Below, one piece after another: positions 54,103-63,648 of a DNA stretch of 64,000 nt. A program made the translations under genes and the position numbers. The stretch's first letter is position 1. Each line of letters begins with the position of its first letter. Source of the DNA: Bacillota bacterium. Its GTDB lineage: Bacteria; Bacillota; Clostridia; Acetivibrionales; DSM-1351. The stretch covers positions 186,001 through 250,000 of the forward strand of contig JAEWCZ010000024.1 in NCBI GenBank assembly GCA_023390335.1. Direction: 5' to 3'. Under the pieces are notes generated by a model that had not been told where the DNA came from, did not search any database, and saw only the letters and a program-made list of their open reading frames with translations.

Positions 54103-55107
54103 ATGAAAAGAAGCTTAAGAGTACTATATTTAATACTTGCAATAATTTTTATATCAGGAATATTTGGAGCATGTACAAATAATGCAAACCAGCAGGCGTC
54201 GGAAACTACTCAGGCAGTTGATACGTCTGTGAAAAGTACTGAAACAGAGAACTACCCCCTTACCTTGAAGGATTCAAAGGGTACCGAGGTAACTTTACAG
54301 AATAAGCCGGAGAAAATAGTCAGCATGCCTCTTTGGGCCTGTGAAATGCTGATGTCTATGGTAGATAAAAGCAGAATTGCTGCAATGACATATTATGCGG
54401 ACGATGCCAAGGTATCCAATATTGCAGCTGAAGCAAAAGGAGTGGGTAAGCGAACCGAGACTAATGCCGAAAAAATAATTGCAATGCAGCCTGACCTTGT
54501 TCTTGTGGATAATATGGCAGACGCAAATGTTATTAAACAGCTTAGAGATGCAAATATGACAGTATATTTGCTGGATACCCCTTCTAACATGGAACAGATA
54601 AAAGATAACCTGAAGGTGCTTGGAAATATTGTGGATGAGAAAGCCAAGGCACAGGATTTAATTAATTGGATGGAACAGAAGCTAAAGGCTGTATCTGATA
54701 AAATTGAACTAATGACAGAAGATCAGAAACAAACGGTGTTAGACTATAGTGAAATGGGTTCTACAAGCGGAAAAGGAACAAATTTTGATGATATTGTTAC
54801 AAGAGCGGGCCTCATCAACCCTGTATCAAAAGAGGGGTTGGAAGGCTGGCCCGAACTATCCAAGGAAATGATAATAAAGTATAACCCTCAGATAATTATT
54901 CTGCCATCATGGTACTACGACACTAAGGTTAACTTTTATTCGTTGAATGAGAAAATAAAGGGTGATAAGGCACTGGCTGATATAAAAGCAGTAAAGAACA
55001 ATAAAATAATTTCAGTACCTTATAATCATATTTCATCAACATCTCAATACGCTGTACTGGCAGTGGAGGATATTGCAAAGATTGCCTATCCGGGACTGTT
55101 TAAATAA
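54103..55107 (+). CDS. btuF: ABC transporter substrate-binding lipoprotein, cobalamin type
   Basis: A 334 aa lipoprotein with lipobox IFGAC (Cys24) and a Thr/Ser/Gln-rich tether. It has the two-lobe class III fold joined by a long helix: YPLTLKDSKGTEVTLQNKPE, KPEKIVSMPLWACEML, MQPDLVLVDNMADANVIKQL, YNPQIIILPSWYYD. Siderophore and corrinoid binders share this fold. The riboswitch upstream argues for cobalamin or cobinamide. First of three genes with gaps of 12 and 1 bases. Confidence 0.87.
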   Translation: MKRSLRVLYLILAIIFISGIFGACTNNANQQASETTQAVDTSVKSTETENYPLTLKDSKGTEVTLQNKPEKIVSMPLWACEMLMSMVDKSRIAAMTYYADDAKVSNIAAEAKGVGKRTETNAEKIIAMQPDLVLVDNMADANVIKQLRDANMTVYLLDTPSNMEQIKDNLKVLGNIVDEKAKAQDLINWMEQKLKAVSDKIELMTEDQKQTVLDYSEMGSTSGKGTNFDDIVTRAGLINPVSKEGLEGWPELSKEMIIKYNPQIIILPSWYYDTKVNFYSLNEKIKGDKALADIKAVKNNKIISVPYNHISSTSQYAVLAVEDIAKIAYPGLFK

Positions 55108-55119
55108 ACCGGAGGAAAC

Positions 55120-56172
55120 ATGGAAAACAAAAAAATCAAAACACGCCTGAAAAATATCGGAATTATTCCGGGAATGCTGCTGCTTCTATTGATTGTTATG
55201 GTTGCGGGAACAGCAATAGGGGCTGTAAACGTACCTTTTTTTGATACATTTAAAATAATTCTTAAAAATATTGGTATTTTAAAACATGCAACATTTGCTG
55301 AAGGACAGGAACCTATAATTTTTATGGTAAGGTTTCCCAGAGTATTAGTAGCTGCACTTGCGGGAATAGCCCTTGCCTCCTCCGGAGCAGTTATGCAGGG
55401 GATGTTCAGAAATCCTATGGCAGATCCAGGATTATTGGGAATATCCAGCGGCTCCGGGCTGGGAGCGGTTCTGGCTATAAAACTGGGGTTGACTGCTGCA
55501 AGTATGTATTTTATGCCGTTGTTTGCTTTTGCAGGAGCATTTATTGCAATATTTGTAATATACATACTGTCCTATCAGAAAGGGAAAGTGCCCGTGCTTA
55601 CACTGATGCTGTCAGGAATTGCGGTGAGTACCTTTATAGGAGCAATTACAAATATTATACTTACACTGTCATATGATTATCAGGTTAAGGAATTTCTTTT
55701 TTGGTCCACCGGGGGACTTGACGGCAGACGTTGGGAACACGTACAGCTTGTGGTGCTTCCTATTATTATAAGTGTTTTACTTATGTTTGTTTTTTCAAGG
55801 GACTTAAATGTTCTTATGTTGGGGGAAGAGGAAGCAAGATCTGTAGGATTAAGTTCAGGGGAAATAAGAACAGTACTACTTGTATTGGTTTCTATTGCAA
55901 CAGCCAGTGCAGTTTGTGTCAGCGGTGCCATAAGTTTTGTAGGGCTGATTGTACCTCATATTATGAGGCTTTTGGTTGGGCCTAACTACAAAAAGTTGTT
56001 GCCTGCCAGCAGCATCGGTGGTGCTATTTTCCTTGTGACCTGTGATCTTGTATCTCGTGTTGTAGTCATTCCTTATGAGATTGGAGTAGGAATAATAACA
56101 GCATTGGTGGGGGCTCCGTATTTCCTTTACTTATTACTTAGAAGTAAAAAGGAAGGAGGGGCGATAATCTGA
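55120..56172 (+). CDS. btuC: ABC transporter permease, FecCD/BtuC family
   Basis: A 350 aa integral membrane protein with about ten helices. Signatures are MVRFPRVLVAALAGIALASS, GAVMQGMFRNPMADPGLLGI, FSRDLNVLMLGEEEARSVGL (the ATPase-coupling loop region) and GAISFVGLIVPHIMRLLVG. It moves corrinoid through the membrane with the adjacent ATPase. GGAGG lies before the ATG. Confidence 0.92.
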   Translation: MENKKIKTRLKNIGIIPGMLLLLLIVMVAGTAIGAVNVPFFDTFKIILKNIGILKHATFAEGQEPIIFMVRFPRVLVAALAGIALASSGAVMQGMFRNPMADPGLLGISSGSGLGAVLAIKLGLTAASMYFMPLFAFAGAFIAIFVIYILSYQKGKVPVLTLMLSGIAVSTFIGAITNIILTLSYDYQVKEFLFWSTGGLDGRRWEHVQLVVLPIIISVLLMFVFSRDLNVLMLGEEEARSVGLSSGEIRTVLLVLVSIATASAVCVSGAISFVGLIVPHIMRLLVGPNYKKLLPASSIGGAIFLVTCDLVSRVVVIPYEIGVGIITALVGAPYFLYLLLRSKKEGGAII

Positions 56173-56173
56173 C

Positions 56174-57391
56174 ATGGACAGTATTATTGAAATACAAGAC
56201 CTTAAGTATGAGATTAACAATAAATTAATACTTGATGATATTTGCCTGAAGGTAAAAGAAGGTGAGCTAGTTGGCCTCATAGGCCCCAACGGTGCGGGTA
56301 AAACCACCCTTCTTAAATGCTTGAACGGTATTTACAAGGCAGAAGGTACTGTAAAGATCAACGGTAAATTAATAAATCAAATGACCAGTAAAGGCCTTGC
56401 AGAAAAAGTAGCTCTAATGCATCAGAACACTCAGATAGGTTTTCCGTTTCCAGCAAGAGAAGTAGTACTTATGGGAAGGTATCCTTATCTCAAAAGGATG
56501 CAGAGAGAGAGCAAAGAAGATTATAAAATTGCAAGAAAAAACATGGAGTACACGGATACTGAAAAGCTTGAAGATTGCGTAATTAACGAAATGTCGGGAG
56601 GCGAAAGGCAGAGAGTGCTTTTTGCTAAAACCTTGACTCAGGAAACAGATATCATTCTTCTTGACGAGCCTACGGCAAGTCTGGATATTACTTATCAGGA
56701 ACAGATATTCAAATATTCGAGAGAACTGTCTGAACAGGGAAAAACCGTAGTAGCTGCAATGCACGACCTTAAAATTGCTGCAAAATACTGTACACGTCTT
56801 GTTCTTATGAATAATGGACGGATTGTTGCAGACGGAAGTCCGGAGGAAGTTCTTACGTCACAGAACCTGTCTTGTGTTTATGGTGTAAATGCACTGGTTT
56901 ACAAAAATAGAATAACAGGCTTGATGGATATCTATATTCATAAGTTCAATGAAAAGAACAAAGCTGTAAGATTTCATGTAATAGGCGGTGGCGGAACAGC
57001 CGGAAGTGTAATAAGACAGCTGTATGAGCAAGGGTATTATATATCGGCAGGTGTATTTTCACAAGGTGACAGCGACATAGCGTCAGCAGAGGTGTTCGGG
57101 GTGGATTATTTGATGGAGCAGCCCTTTTCCAGTATTTCAGATGAGCTTTTCGATAAAAATCTTTTATACGTAAAGGACGCTCATACAACAATACTCTGCA
57201 ATATGCCTTTCGGACTTCAAAACATAAGGAATCTGGAGGCTGCGGAACAGGCACAGAAACTTGTCATAATAGAGGACGACCTCCCTGAGACAAGGGATTT
57301 TACAGGCGGTAAAGCCTTAGAAATTTACAACCGCCTAAAAAGAAGGGCGGTTGCCGTAATAGATTCGTCCAGACTCCATGAAATACTTTAA
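56174..57391 (+). CDS. btuD: ABC transporter ATPase, BtuD-like, with extra C-terminal domain
   Basis: A 405 aa protein, about 150 residues longer than ordinary BtuD/FecE. The ATPase (1-255) has Walker A GPNGAGKTT (37-45), signature MSGGERQR (140-147), Walker B IILLDEPTA (about 161-169) and H-loop MHDLK. The extension (about 265-405) begins RFHVIGGGGTAGSVIRQLYE, a Rossmann-like glycine turn, and may bind a nucleotide or sense corrinoid; no function is known to me. It starts one base after the permease stop. Confidence 0.9.
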   Translation: MDSIIEIQDLKYEINNKLILDDICLKVKEGELVGLIGPNGAGKTTLLKCLNGIYKAEGTVKINGKLINQMTSKGLAEKVALMHQNTQIGFPFPAREVVLMGRYPYLKRMQRESKEDYKIARKNMEYTDTEKLEDCVINEMSGGERQRVLFAKTLTQETDIILLDEPTASLDITYQEQIFKYSRELSEQGKTVVAAMHDLKIAAKYCTRLVLMNNGRIVADGSPEEVLTSQNLSCVYGVNALVYKNRITGLMDIYIHKFNEKNKAVRFHVIGGGGTAGSVIRQLYEQGYYISAGVFSQGDSDIASAEVFGVDYLMEQPFSSISDELFDKNLLYVKDAHTTILCNMPFGLQNIRNLEAAEQAQKLVIIEDDLPETRDFTGGKALEIYNRLKRRAVAVIDSSRLHEIL

Positions 57392-57407
57392 GTGAGCAGT
57401 ATTTATT

Positions 57408-59081
57408 TTAAATATCCTGTTCAAAGGTCATACAGTCCACATAGTAATCGTTAAAATCTTTACTACTGGAAAGTTCTATATAATTGATGTATTTACTGAT
57501 TTCCTGTGCCAAAGGCAGAAGTGATTTACTGGTAAGTACATCAATAGCTCCTTGGGCGGCGGCATTTCCAATTGAAATAATCCGGCCTTCAAGTTCCACG
57601 GGGATAAGGCCGATTTTTAAGGCACTGTCAATATTGATGTAGCTGCCGAAGCCGCCTGCCAGATAAACATTTTTAATATCTTCAAAACCTATTCCGGCAT
57701 TTTTAACAAGCACTCTTATTCCTGCGGCTATAGCCGCTTTTGCATTCTGAATTTCACGGATATCTCGCTGAGTCAGAATTATTTGGTTGCCAGAAAGGGT
57801 TTCATCTGCATTGCAAAGTACAAAAGCATTAACTCCGTCCATGGAAACTATCCTGTCACAAAGATGTTCCAGCCCGGAGGAATTTGGCCTCCATGCCATA
57901 TCAATTCTCCCGGTTTCGTCAACTATACCAAGATCAAGTAGCTCTGCCAGTAGGTCGACCACACCTGTACCGCATAAACCCAGCGGTTTTGTGTCCCCAA
58001 TAGTGGTAAAAGTGATTCCCTGCTTTAGGGAAACGCTGTTGATGGCACCATTGACACTTCCCATGCCATTTTTAATATTTGCTCCCTCAAAAGCAGGGCC
58101 TGCGGCTGCCGAGCAGGCGTACATACCATCTTTTCCACCCAGTACAATTTCTCCGTTAGTTCCTATATCTATGAGAAGTGAAGCAGACGCCTGTTGATAC
58201 ATACCAGCGGTCAGTATTGCTCCCACAGTATCAGCTCCCACATAAGCAGATACCCCGGGTAGAATATAAGCTATACCTTGGGGGTTAATATCCAGGCCTA
58301 TTTGGCGGGTTTGAACGCTCACAGTAGATGTAAATACAGGAACAAATGGTGCAATTGCTATATTTGATGGATTTACTTTAAGGAGCAGATGCAGCATTGT
58401 AGTGTTGCCTACAAAAGTCATTACATAAACCTCAGTTCGAGAAATTTCTGCTTGTTCACATAACATACCAATGCAAATATTTAGAGCTTGAATAAGTAGG
58501 CCATTGAGCCGTTCCAACCCATTTTCATTTTCCATGGTATAACCGATTCGTGATATAACATCGGCACCAAAAGCCTTTTGGGGATTCAACAGGGAGGTGA
58601 CACAAACCTTTTTACCGGTGGTCAGGTCCATCAAATAGGCTGCAATGGTGGTTGTTCCGATATCAACAGCTATTCCATACAGGGTTTTTACCGTTTTACC
58701 GGGTTCCACTGCAATAATGTCAGAGAAGTCAATTACAAGGGGGTCGAAAGGGATATCTCTTTGAATACTCTCGGTAACAATCCTTGCAGGAAGTTCATTA
58801 TAATCTATTGATATTTCAATATCCGATTGAATTTTGTGACGACAAGCCAGTCTGTAGCCGCTTTCTACTGCTTCACGCCCCAACAGTTTTATTTCCTCGG
58901 CTTCTATTGGGATGTGATTTCCGGAACTGAGCTTTACTCTGCATTTACCACAGGTTCCATTCCCATTACAAGGAGAATCAATATAAAAACCGTTTTCTCT
59001 CAGCATTTCAAGTAAGTTTTTATTCTTAACTGACGTATAGACCTTGGAATATCCGTCTTTTTTGATCGTTACCTTAAACAT
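57408..59081 (-). CDS. RACo-like reductive activator of corrinoid proteins (2Fe-2S, ASKHA)
   Basis: A 557 aa protein. The N-terminal 2Fe-2S ferredoxin domain uses Cys38, Cys44, Cys47 and Cys80 (PCNGNGTCGKC and LACRH). A linker follows, then an actin/Hsp70-like ATPase with AVDIGTTTIAAYLMDL (139-154), LLIDIGTNGEIVLG, AGPAFEGANI and VYLAGGFGSYIN. It re-reduces inactive Co(II) corrinoid at the cost of ATP. It is third in a minus-strand operon after a corrinoid protein and a DUF1638 protein. Its start overlaps the DUF1638 stop. Confidence 0.88.
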   Translation of the reverse strand: MFKVTIKKDGYSKVYTSVKNKNLLEMLRENGFYIDSPCNGNGTCGKCRVKLSSGNHIPIEAEEIKLLGREAVESGYRLACRHKIQSDIEISIDYNELPARIVTESIQRDIPFDPLVIDFSDIIAVEPGKTVKTLYGIAVDIGTTTIAAYLMDLTTGKKVCVTSLLNPQKAFGADVISRIGYTMENENGLERLNGLLIQALNICIGMLCEQAEISRTEVYVMTFVGNTTMLHLLLKVNPSNIAIAPFVPVFTSTVSVQTRQIGLDINPQGIAYILPGVSAYVGADTVGAILTAGMYQQASASLLIDIGTNGEIVLGGKDGMYACSAAAGPAFEGANIKNGMGSVNGAINSVSLKQGITFTTIGDTKPLGLCGTGVVDLLAELLDLGIVDETGRIDMAWRPNSSGLEHLCDRIVSMDGVNAFVLCNADETLSGNQIILTQRDIREIQNAKAAIAAGIRVLVKNAGIGFEDIKNVYLAGGFGSYINIDSALKIGLIPVELEGRIISIGNAAAQGAIDVLTSKSLLPLAQEISKYINYIELSSSKDFNDYYVDCMTFEQDI

Positions 59082-59835
59082 CCTGATTATCTCCTTCGAC
59101 TGTTATTATGTCATTGTCATTGGATGCGGCAATTCTTGCACCTGGTGGAACTATCAGAACTTCATTATCATTAAATCTGCCATTTAACATATTTTCAAGT
59201 AGTTTGGGGTTACCCGGTACTTCAAAGAAGTTCCAGTTTAAAAAAGACGCTGCCGAACGCGTCGATGATCTGTAATATTCATTATTACCAAAGCAGTTCC
59301 ACGAAATAAAGCCGGCATTATTATACTCTTTCATCCAGCTTTGTTCCATTTCCATGAGATATTCAGCATTGTCTTCTCCATATTTCTGAATATACTCCTT
59401 TTGGAGTGTCATGTACTTAAGTTCACCCGGTTGCCAGCCACGCTCTATCCATCCCGATGAGAACCAGTAGGTTCCGGGTTGCTGCCTGAATAATTCTAAA
59501 TATTTTTCTTTGGAACCCAGAAGCAGGGTAATGCAGTCATGTGCTTTGGGAACTACCAAAGGCAGCCTTTGACTGCTAATACCCGTAATACCGTTACTGC
59601 ATAGTCCATAGCAGACAATAATATAATCATAATCAGGATAGGTGTCAAAGTAGTTATATGGAAAACCTTCATTGACCCTGTCAATTTCATGCTGAAGGCG
59701 TTTATTTAATTTTTCAGGGGTGTCATGCAAGCCCTGATGCAAAAAGGTCACATCCGTATAATGCTCTGACAAACTGGCAAGATAAGATATTTCTCTGTTT
59801 AGTACATCACAGGCTATAACTTTGAGACGAAGCAT
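59074..59835 (-). CDS. DUF1638 protein
   Basis: A 253 aa cytoplasmic protein with DUF1638 features: LKVIACDVLNREISYLAS, VTFLHQGLHDTPEKL, YDYIIVCYGLCSNGITGI, LVVPKAHDCITLLLGSKEKY and TYWFSSGWIERGW. The conserved Cys in CYGLCSNG and CxDV, and His/Asp in KAHDC, could bind a metal or a corrinoid substrate. The family is found beside corrinoid methyltransferase genes, but its function is unknown. ATG 59835 after AGGGGTGA is the start; a longer frame to 59985 overlaps the corrinoid gene. Confidence 0.8.
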   Translation of the reverse strand: MLRLKVIACDVLNREISYLASLSEHYTDVTFLHQGLHDTPEKLNKRLQHEIDRVNEGFPYNYFDTYPDYDYIIVCYGLCSNGITGISSQRLPLVVPKAHDCITLLLGSKEKYLELFRQQPGTYWFSSGWIERGWQPGELKYMTLQKEYIQKYGEDNAEYLMEMEQSWMKEYNNAGFISWNCFGNNEYYRSSTRSAASFLNWNFFEVPGNPKLLENMLNGRFNDNEVLIVPPGARIAASNDNDIITVEGDNQDV

Positions 59836-59866
59836 TTTTTCACCCCTTACACTCATATAGGTAATG

Positions 59867-60511
59867 TTACGCTTCCGCAGATTTACAAGCTTTAACAGCT
59901 TCTTCGGCGGCTGAAGCAGCATCCGGAGTATATATATCTGCTGAAATCTTATCGCAATAGCTTTGATTAACAGGAGCTCCACCAATCATAATAGTTACTT
60001 GTTCTCTGATACCTGCATTTTTCGCAGCATTAACTACGTTTTCCATTTCAGGCATAGTAGTTGTAAGCAAAGTAGAGCAGCAAATAATCTGAGCATTTTC
60101 CTGAATTGCCATGTCAATAAATTTCTGTGCAGGTACATTGACACCCAAATCAACAACTTCCAGACCTCTGCCTTCCAGCATCATCTTAACCAGATTCTTA
60201 CCGATATCATGGAGATCGCCGAAAACTGTTCCTATAACAACCTTTCCTACAGCTTTTGCGCCGCTGGATATCAGGATTGGTTTAATAATTTCTGTTCCTG
60301 CGTTCATAGCTCTTGCAGCTATCAGCACATCAGGAACATAAATTTCATCCTTCTTGAATTTATCACCTATAACAGACATTCCATCCAACAGTCCGCTATT
60401 TAAAATATCAACAGCTGATAAACCTTCGTCAACAGCTTTTTGAACCAATTCCTTTACAACTTTGGCTTTGCCTGACTGCAAGGCCTGTGAAATTTCATTT
60501 AAAATACTCAT
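59867..60511 (-). CDS. Corrinoid (B12-binding) protein of methyltransferase systems
   Basis: A 214 aa two-domain methyl carrier like MtaC, MtbC and MtvC. A helical cap (1-88) with QKAVDEGLSAVDILNSGLLD precedes a B12-binding Rossmann domain. This has GDLHDIGKNLV (99-109; His101 is the lower cobalt ligand), CCSTLLTTTMPEM and IMIGGAPVNQ. It shuttles methyl groups between a substrate-specific methyltransferase and a second acceptor enzyme. Neither partner is in the window. It is first in its operon. Confidence 0.92.
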   Translation of the reverse strand: MSILNEISQALQSGKAKVVKELVQKAVDEGLSAVDILNSGLLDGMSVIGDKFKKDEIYVPDVLIAARAMNAGTEIIKPILISSGAKAVGKVVIGTVFGDLHDIGKNLVKMMLEGRGLEVVDLGVNVPAQKFIDMAIQENAQIICCSTLLTTTMPEMENVVNAAKNAGIREQVTIMIGGAPVNQSYCDKISADIYTPDAASAAEEAVKACKSAEA

Positions 60512-60687
60512 TTGAATAACCTCACTTTACTGTAATAGCTATGTCATATATTATACAAAAAAAGTATATATATTCAAATCATTATTATTTTATGATGTTA
60601 AATTTAACAAAAATTGATCTTATACTATACACCATATTTAAATAATATTTTTAATAAATGTATGTTAAAAAAATATCAAAAAAACAT

Positions 60688-60770
60688 TGACAATTAATTA
60701 ACAAAGGATTACAATTAAATTGTTAAATAATTAACAGAGCTTTCAAAGAGTATTGTTAAAAAAATAACAA
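60688..60770 (+). promoter_or_regulatory. adhE promoter with three Rex-like boxes
   Basis: TTGACA (60688-60693), 16 bases, TACAAT (60710-60715) form the promoter. Rex-type palindromes are TTGACAATTAATTAACAA (60688-60705, over the -35), TTGTTAAATAATTAACAG (60720-60737, just past the -10) and TTGTTAAAAAAATAACAA (60753-60770). The second fits TTGTTAANNNNTTAACAA except the last base. NADH-responsive repression of adhE by Rex is the natural reading. Confidence 0.8.
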
Positions 60771-60828
60771 TACCCCAAATATAAAATATACTAAGATTTG
60801 ACTTCAAGAATATGGAGGGTGAATTATT

Positions 60829-63432
60829 ATGGCTAAGAAGAATTTGGTGGTAAATAGTGTTGACACTCTGTTGGATAAGTTGGCAGAGATAAGGAAGGCA
60901 CAGCAAGAATATTCAACTTTTACCCAGGAGCAGGTTGATAAGATATTTTTGGCTGCATCACTTGCTGCTAATAAAAAGAGGATTCCTCTTGCTAAAATGG
61001 CTCAGGCTGAAACAGGAATGGGTATTATAGAAGACAAAGTAATCAAAAATCATTATGCGGCAGAGTACATATACAACGCATATAAGGATACACAGACCTG
61101 TGGTGTTATTGAACGTGATGAAGCTTTCGGTATCACAAAGATAGCTGAACCTCTTGGTGTTGTTGCGGCGATTGTGCCAACTACAAACCCAACATCAACT
61201 GCAATTTTTAAGGCACTTATTGCTTTAAAAACAAGAAACGGAATTATATTCTCACCACATCCAAGAGCAAAGAAGGCAACTATTGAGGCAGCAAATATTA
61301 TTTTGGAAGCAGCCGTTGCGGCAGGTGCACCAAAGGGAATCATCGGATGGGTTGATGAGCCAACAATAGAACTTTCCGAAAGAGTTATGAAGGAAGCTGA
61401 TATAATACTTGCTACAGGCGGCCCCGGAATGGTTAAGGCTGCATACTCCTCAGGAAAGCCGGCAATAGGCGTTGGACCAGGTAACGTACCTGCAATAATT
61501 GACGAAAGTGCTGACATAAAGACAGCTGTAAGTTCAATCATTGTTTCAAAGACATTTGACAACGGTATGATTTGTGCTTCCGAGCAGTCAGTAATCGTTT
61601 TAGATAAAATATACAACGAAGTTAAAAAAGAATTTAGTCTCAGGGGCGCTTACATGCTCAACAAGGAAGAAACTCAAAAGGTAAGAGAAGTTATATTGGT
61701 TAACGGCGCATTAAATGCAAAAATCGTTGGTCAGTCAGCTCACACTATTGCAAAATTGGCAGGTTTTGATGTTCCTGTTGATGCAAAGGTACTGGTAGGA
61801 GAAGTTGAATCAGTTGAATTATCCGAAGCTTTTGCACATGAAAAACTATCACCTGTACTTGCAATGTACAAGTCAAAGAGCTTTGATGACGCTGTATTAA
61901 AGGCTGAAAAACTTATAGCAGACGGCGGTTTCGGTCATACTGCTTCATTATATATTGATACTGTAAACAGCAAGGATAAGCTTAATAAATTTACTGCTGC
62001 AATGAAGACTTGCAGAATTGTTATAAATACACCATCTGCACAGGGTGGAATCGGAGACCTCTACAACTTTAAGCTTGCTCCGTCACTTACCCTTGGTTGC
62101 GGTTCATGGGGCGGCAACTCCGTTTCAGAAAATGTCGGAGTTAAACATCTGATTAATATTAAGACTGTTGCCGAGAGGAGAGAGAATATGCTGTGGTTTA
62201 GAGCACCTGAAAAAGTTTATTTCAAGAAAGGATGCCTTGGTGTTGCTTTAAGAGAACTCAAGACTGAGATGAATAAGCAAAGGGCATTCATAGTTACAGA
62301 CTCCTTCCTTTACAACAACGGATATACTAAAGCAGTTACAAACCTTTTGGATGATATGAATATCAAGCATCATACTTTCTTTGATGTAGCTCCAGACCCA
62401 ACTCTTGCTTGCGCAAAGCTTGGTGCGGAAGCCATGAGAGATTTCAAGCCTGACGTGATTATAGCAATCGGCGGGGGTTCCGCAATGGACGCAGGTAAAA
62501 TCATGTGGACAATGTATGAACATCCTGAAGTTGATTTCCAGGATCTCGCAATGAGATTTATGGATATCAGAAAAAGAGTATACACATTCCCCAAGATGGG
62601 CGAGAAAGCATACTTTGTTGCAATCCCCACATCAGCAGGAACAGGTTCAGAGGTAACACCGTTTGCAGTTATTACTGACGAACAGACAGGTGTAAAATAT
62701 CCTCTTGCAGACTATGAACTAATGCCTAAGATGGCAATAGTTGATGCAGACCTTATGATGAACATGCCAAAAGGCCTTACATCAGCTTCTGGTATAGATG
62801 CTTTGACACATGCTCTTGAAGCATATGCTTCAATGCTTTCAACTGATTATACAAAGGGTCTTGCTTTGCAGGCAACAAAGAGCATTTTCGAATACTTGCC
62901 TTCAGCATATGAGAATGGTGCAAAAGATCCTATAGCAAGAGAAAAAATGGCTGACGCTTCAACAATGGCCGGTATGGCATTTGCAAACTCATTCCTGGGT
63001 GTTTGCCACTCGATGGCTCACAAATTGGGAGCATTCCACCACTTACCTCACGGTGTAGCAAATGCACTGCTGATTACTGAGGTAATGAAGTTTAACATAG
63101 CTGAAGCTCCTGCGAAGATGGGTGCATTCTCACAGTACAAGTATCCTGAAATACTCAAGAGATACGCAGAAGTAGCATCCTTTATTGGAATCACAGGTTC
63201 CAGCGAAGAAGACAAATTCAAAAAGCTTATAGCTAAAATAGATGAATTAAAGGCAAAAGTCGGATTGCCAAAGACCATCAAGGAAGCAGGCGTAAATGAA
63301 GAAAAATTCCTTGCTACTTTGGATGAAATGGTTGAACAGGCATTCGACGATCAATGTACAGGTGCCAACCCAAGATACCCACTCTTGAGTGAAATCAAGG
63401 AAATGTACCTGAAAGTTTACTACGGTAAGTAA
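60829..63432 (+). CDS. adhE: Bifunctional acetaldehyde/alcohol dehydrogenase
   Basis: An 867 aa fusion. Residues 1-440 are a CoA-acylating aldehyde dehydrogenase (VPTTNPTSTAIFKALIALKT; catalytic Cys249 in GMICASEQSV). Residues about 455-867 are an iron-dependent alcohol dehydrogenase (AIGGGSAMDAGKIMW, and metal-binding His in SGIDALTHALEAYAS and CHSMAHKLGAFHHLPHG). It turns acetyl-CoA to ethanol in two NADH steps, the main ethanol route in cellulolytic clostridia, and polymerises as spirosomes. Length is normal. Confidence 0.97.
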   Translation: MAKKNLVVNSVDTLLDKLAEIRKAQQEYSTFTQEQVDKIFLAASLAANKKRIPLAKMAQAETGMGIIEDKVIKNHYAAEYIYNAYKDTQTCGVIERDEAFGITKIAEPLGVVAAIVPTTNPTSTAIFKALIALKTRNGIIFSPHPRAKKATIEAANIILEAAVAAGAPKGIIGWVDEPTIELSERVMKEADIILATGGPGMVKAAYSSGKPAIGVGPGNVPAIIDESADIKTAVSSIIVSKTFDNGMICASEQSVIVLDKIYNEVKKEFSLRGAYMLNKEETQKVREVILVNGALNAKIVGQSAHTIAKLAGFDVPVDAKVLVGEVESVELSEAFAHEKLSPVLAMYKSKSFDDAVLKAEKLIADGGFGHTASLYIDTVNSKDKLNKFTAAMKTCRIVINTPSAQGGIGDLYNFKLAPSLTLGCGSWGGNSVSENVGVKHLINIKTVAERRENMLWFRAPEKVYFKKGCLGVALRELKTEMNKQRAFIVTDSFLYNNGYTKAVTNLLDDMNIKHHTFFDVAPDPTLACAKLGAEAMRDFKPDVIIAIGGGSAMDAGKIMWTMYEHPEVDFQDLAMRFMDIRKRVYTFPKMGEKAYFVAIPTSAGTGSEVTPFAVITDEQTGVKYPLADYELMPKMAIVDADLMMNMPKGLTSASGIDALTHALEAYASMLSTDYTKGLALQATKSIFEYLPSAYENGAKDPIAREKMADASTMAGMAFANSFLGVCHSMAHKLGAFHHLPHGVANALLITEVMKFNIAEAPAKMGAFSQYKYPEILKRYAEVASFIGITGSSEEDKFKKLIAKIDELKAKVGLPKTIKEAGVNEEKFLATLDEMVEQAFDDQCTGANPRYPLLSEIKEMYLKVYYGK

Positions 63433-63462
63433 GAAAATCATCCTTTTAATATAATTTGGTGA

Positions 63463-63512
63463 GCCGCATACATGCCAATCTACAGTTGGCATGGTTATGC
63501 GGCTTATTTTTT
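63463..63512 (+). terminator. Terminator of adhE
   Basis: GCCGCATACATGCCAA pairs with TTGGCATGGTTATGCGGC (small bulge), followed by TTATTTTTT. Confidence 0.9.
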
Positions 63513-63648
63513 GACAGTTTTTTAGTAATAATAATGCTATAATCACTATAGATATAGGTACATATTTTGTATTTGAAGTATGAATTAAAGGGTATAAATG
63601 TATTGGATATTCATACATGCGATATTTCATAAAGGAGGATTTCACCAA

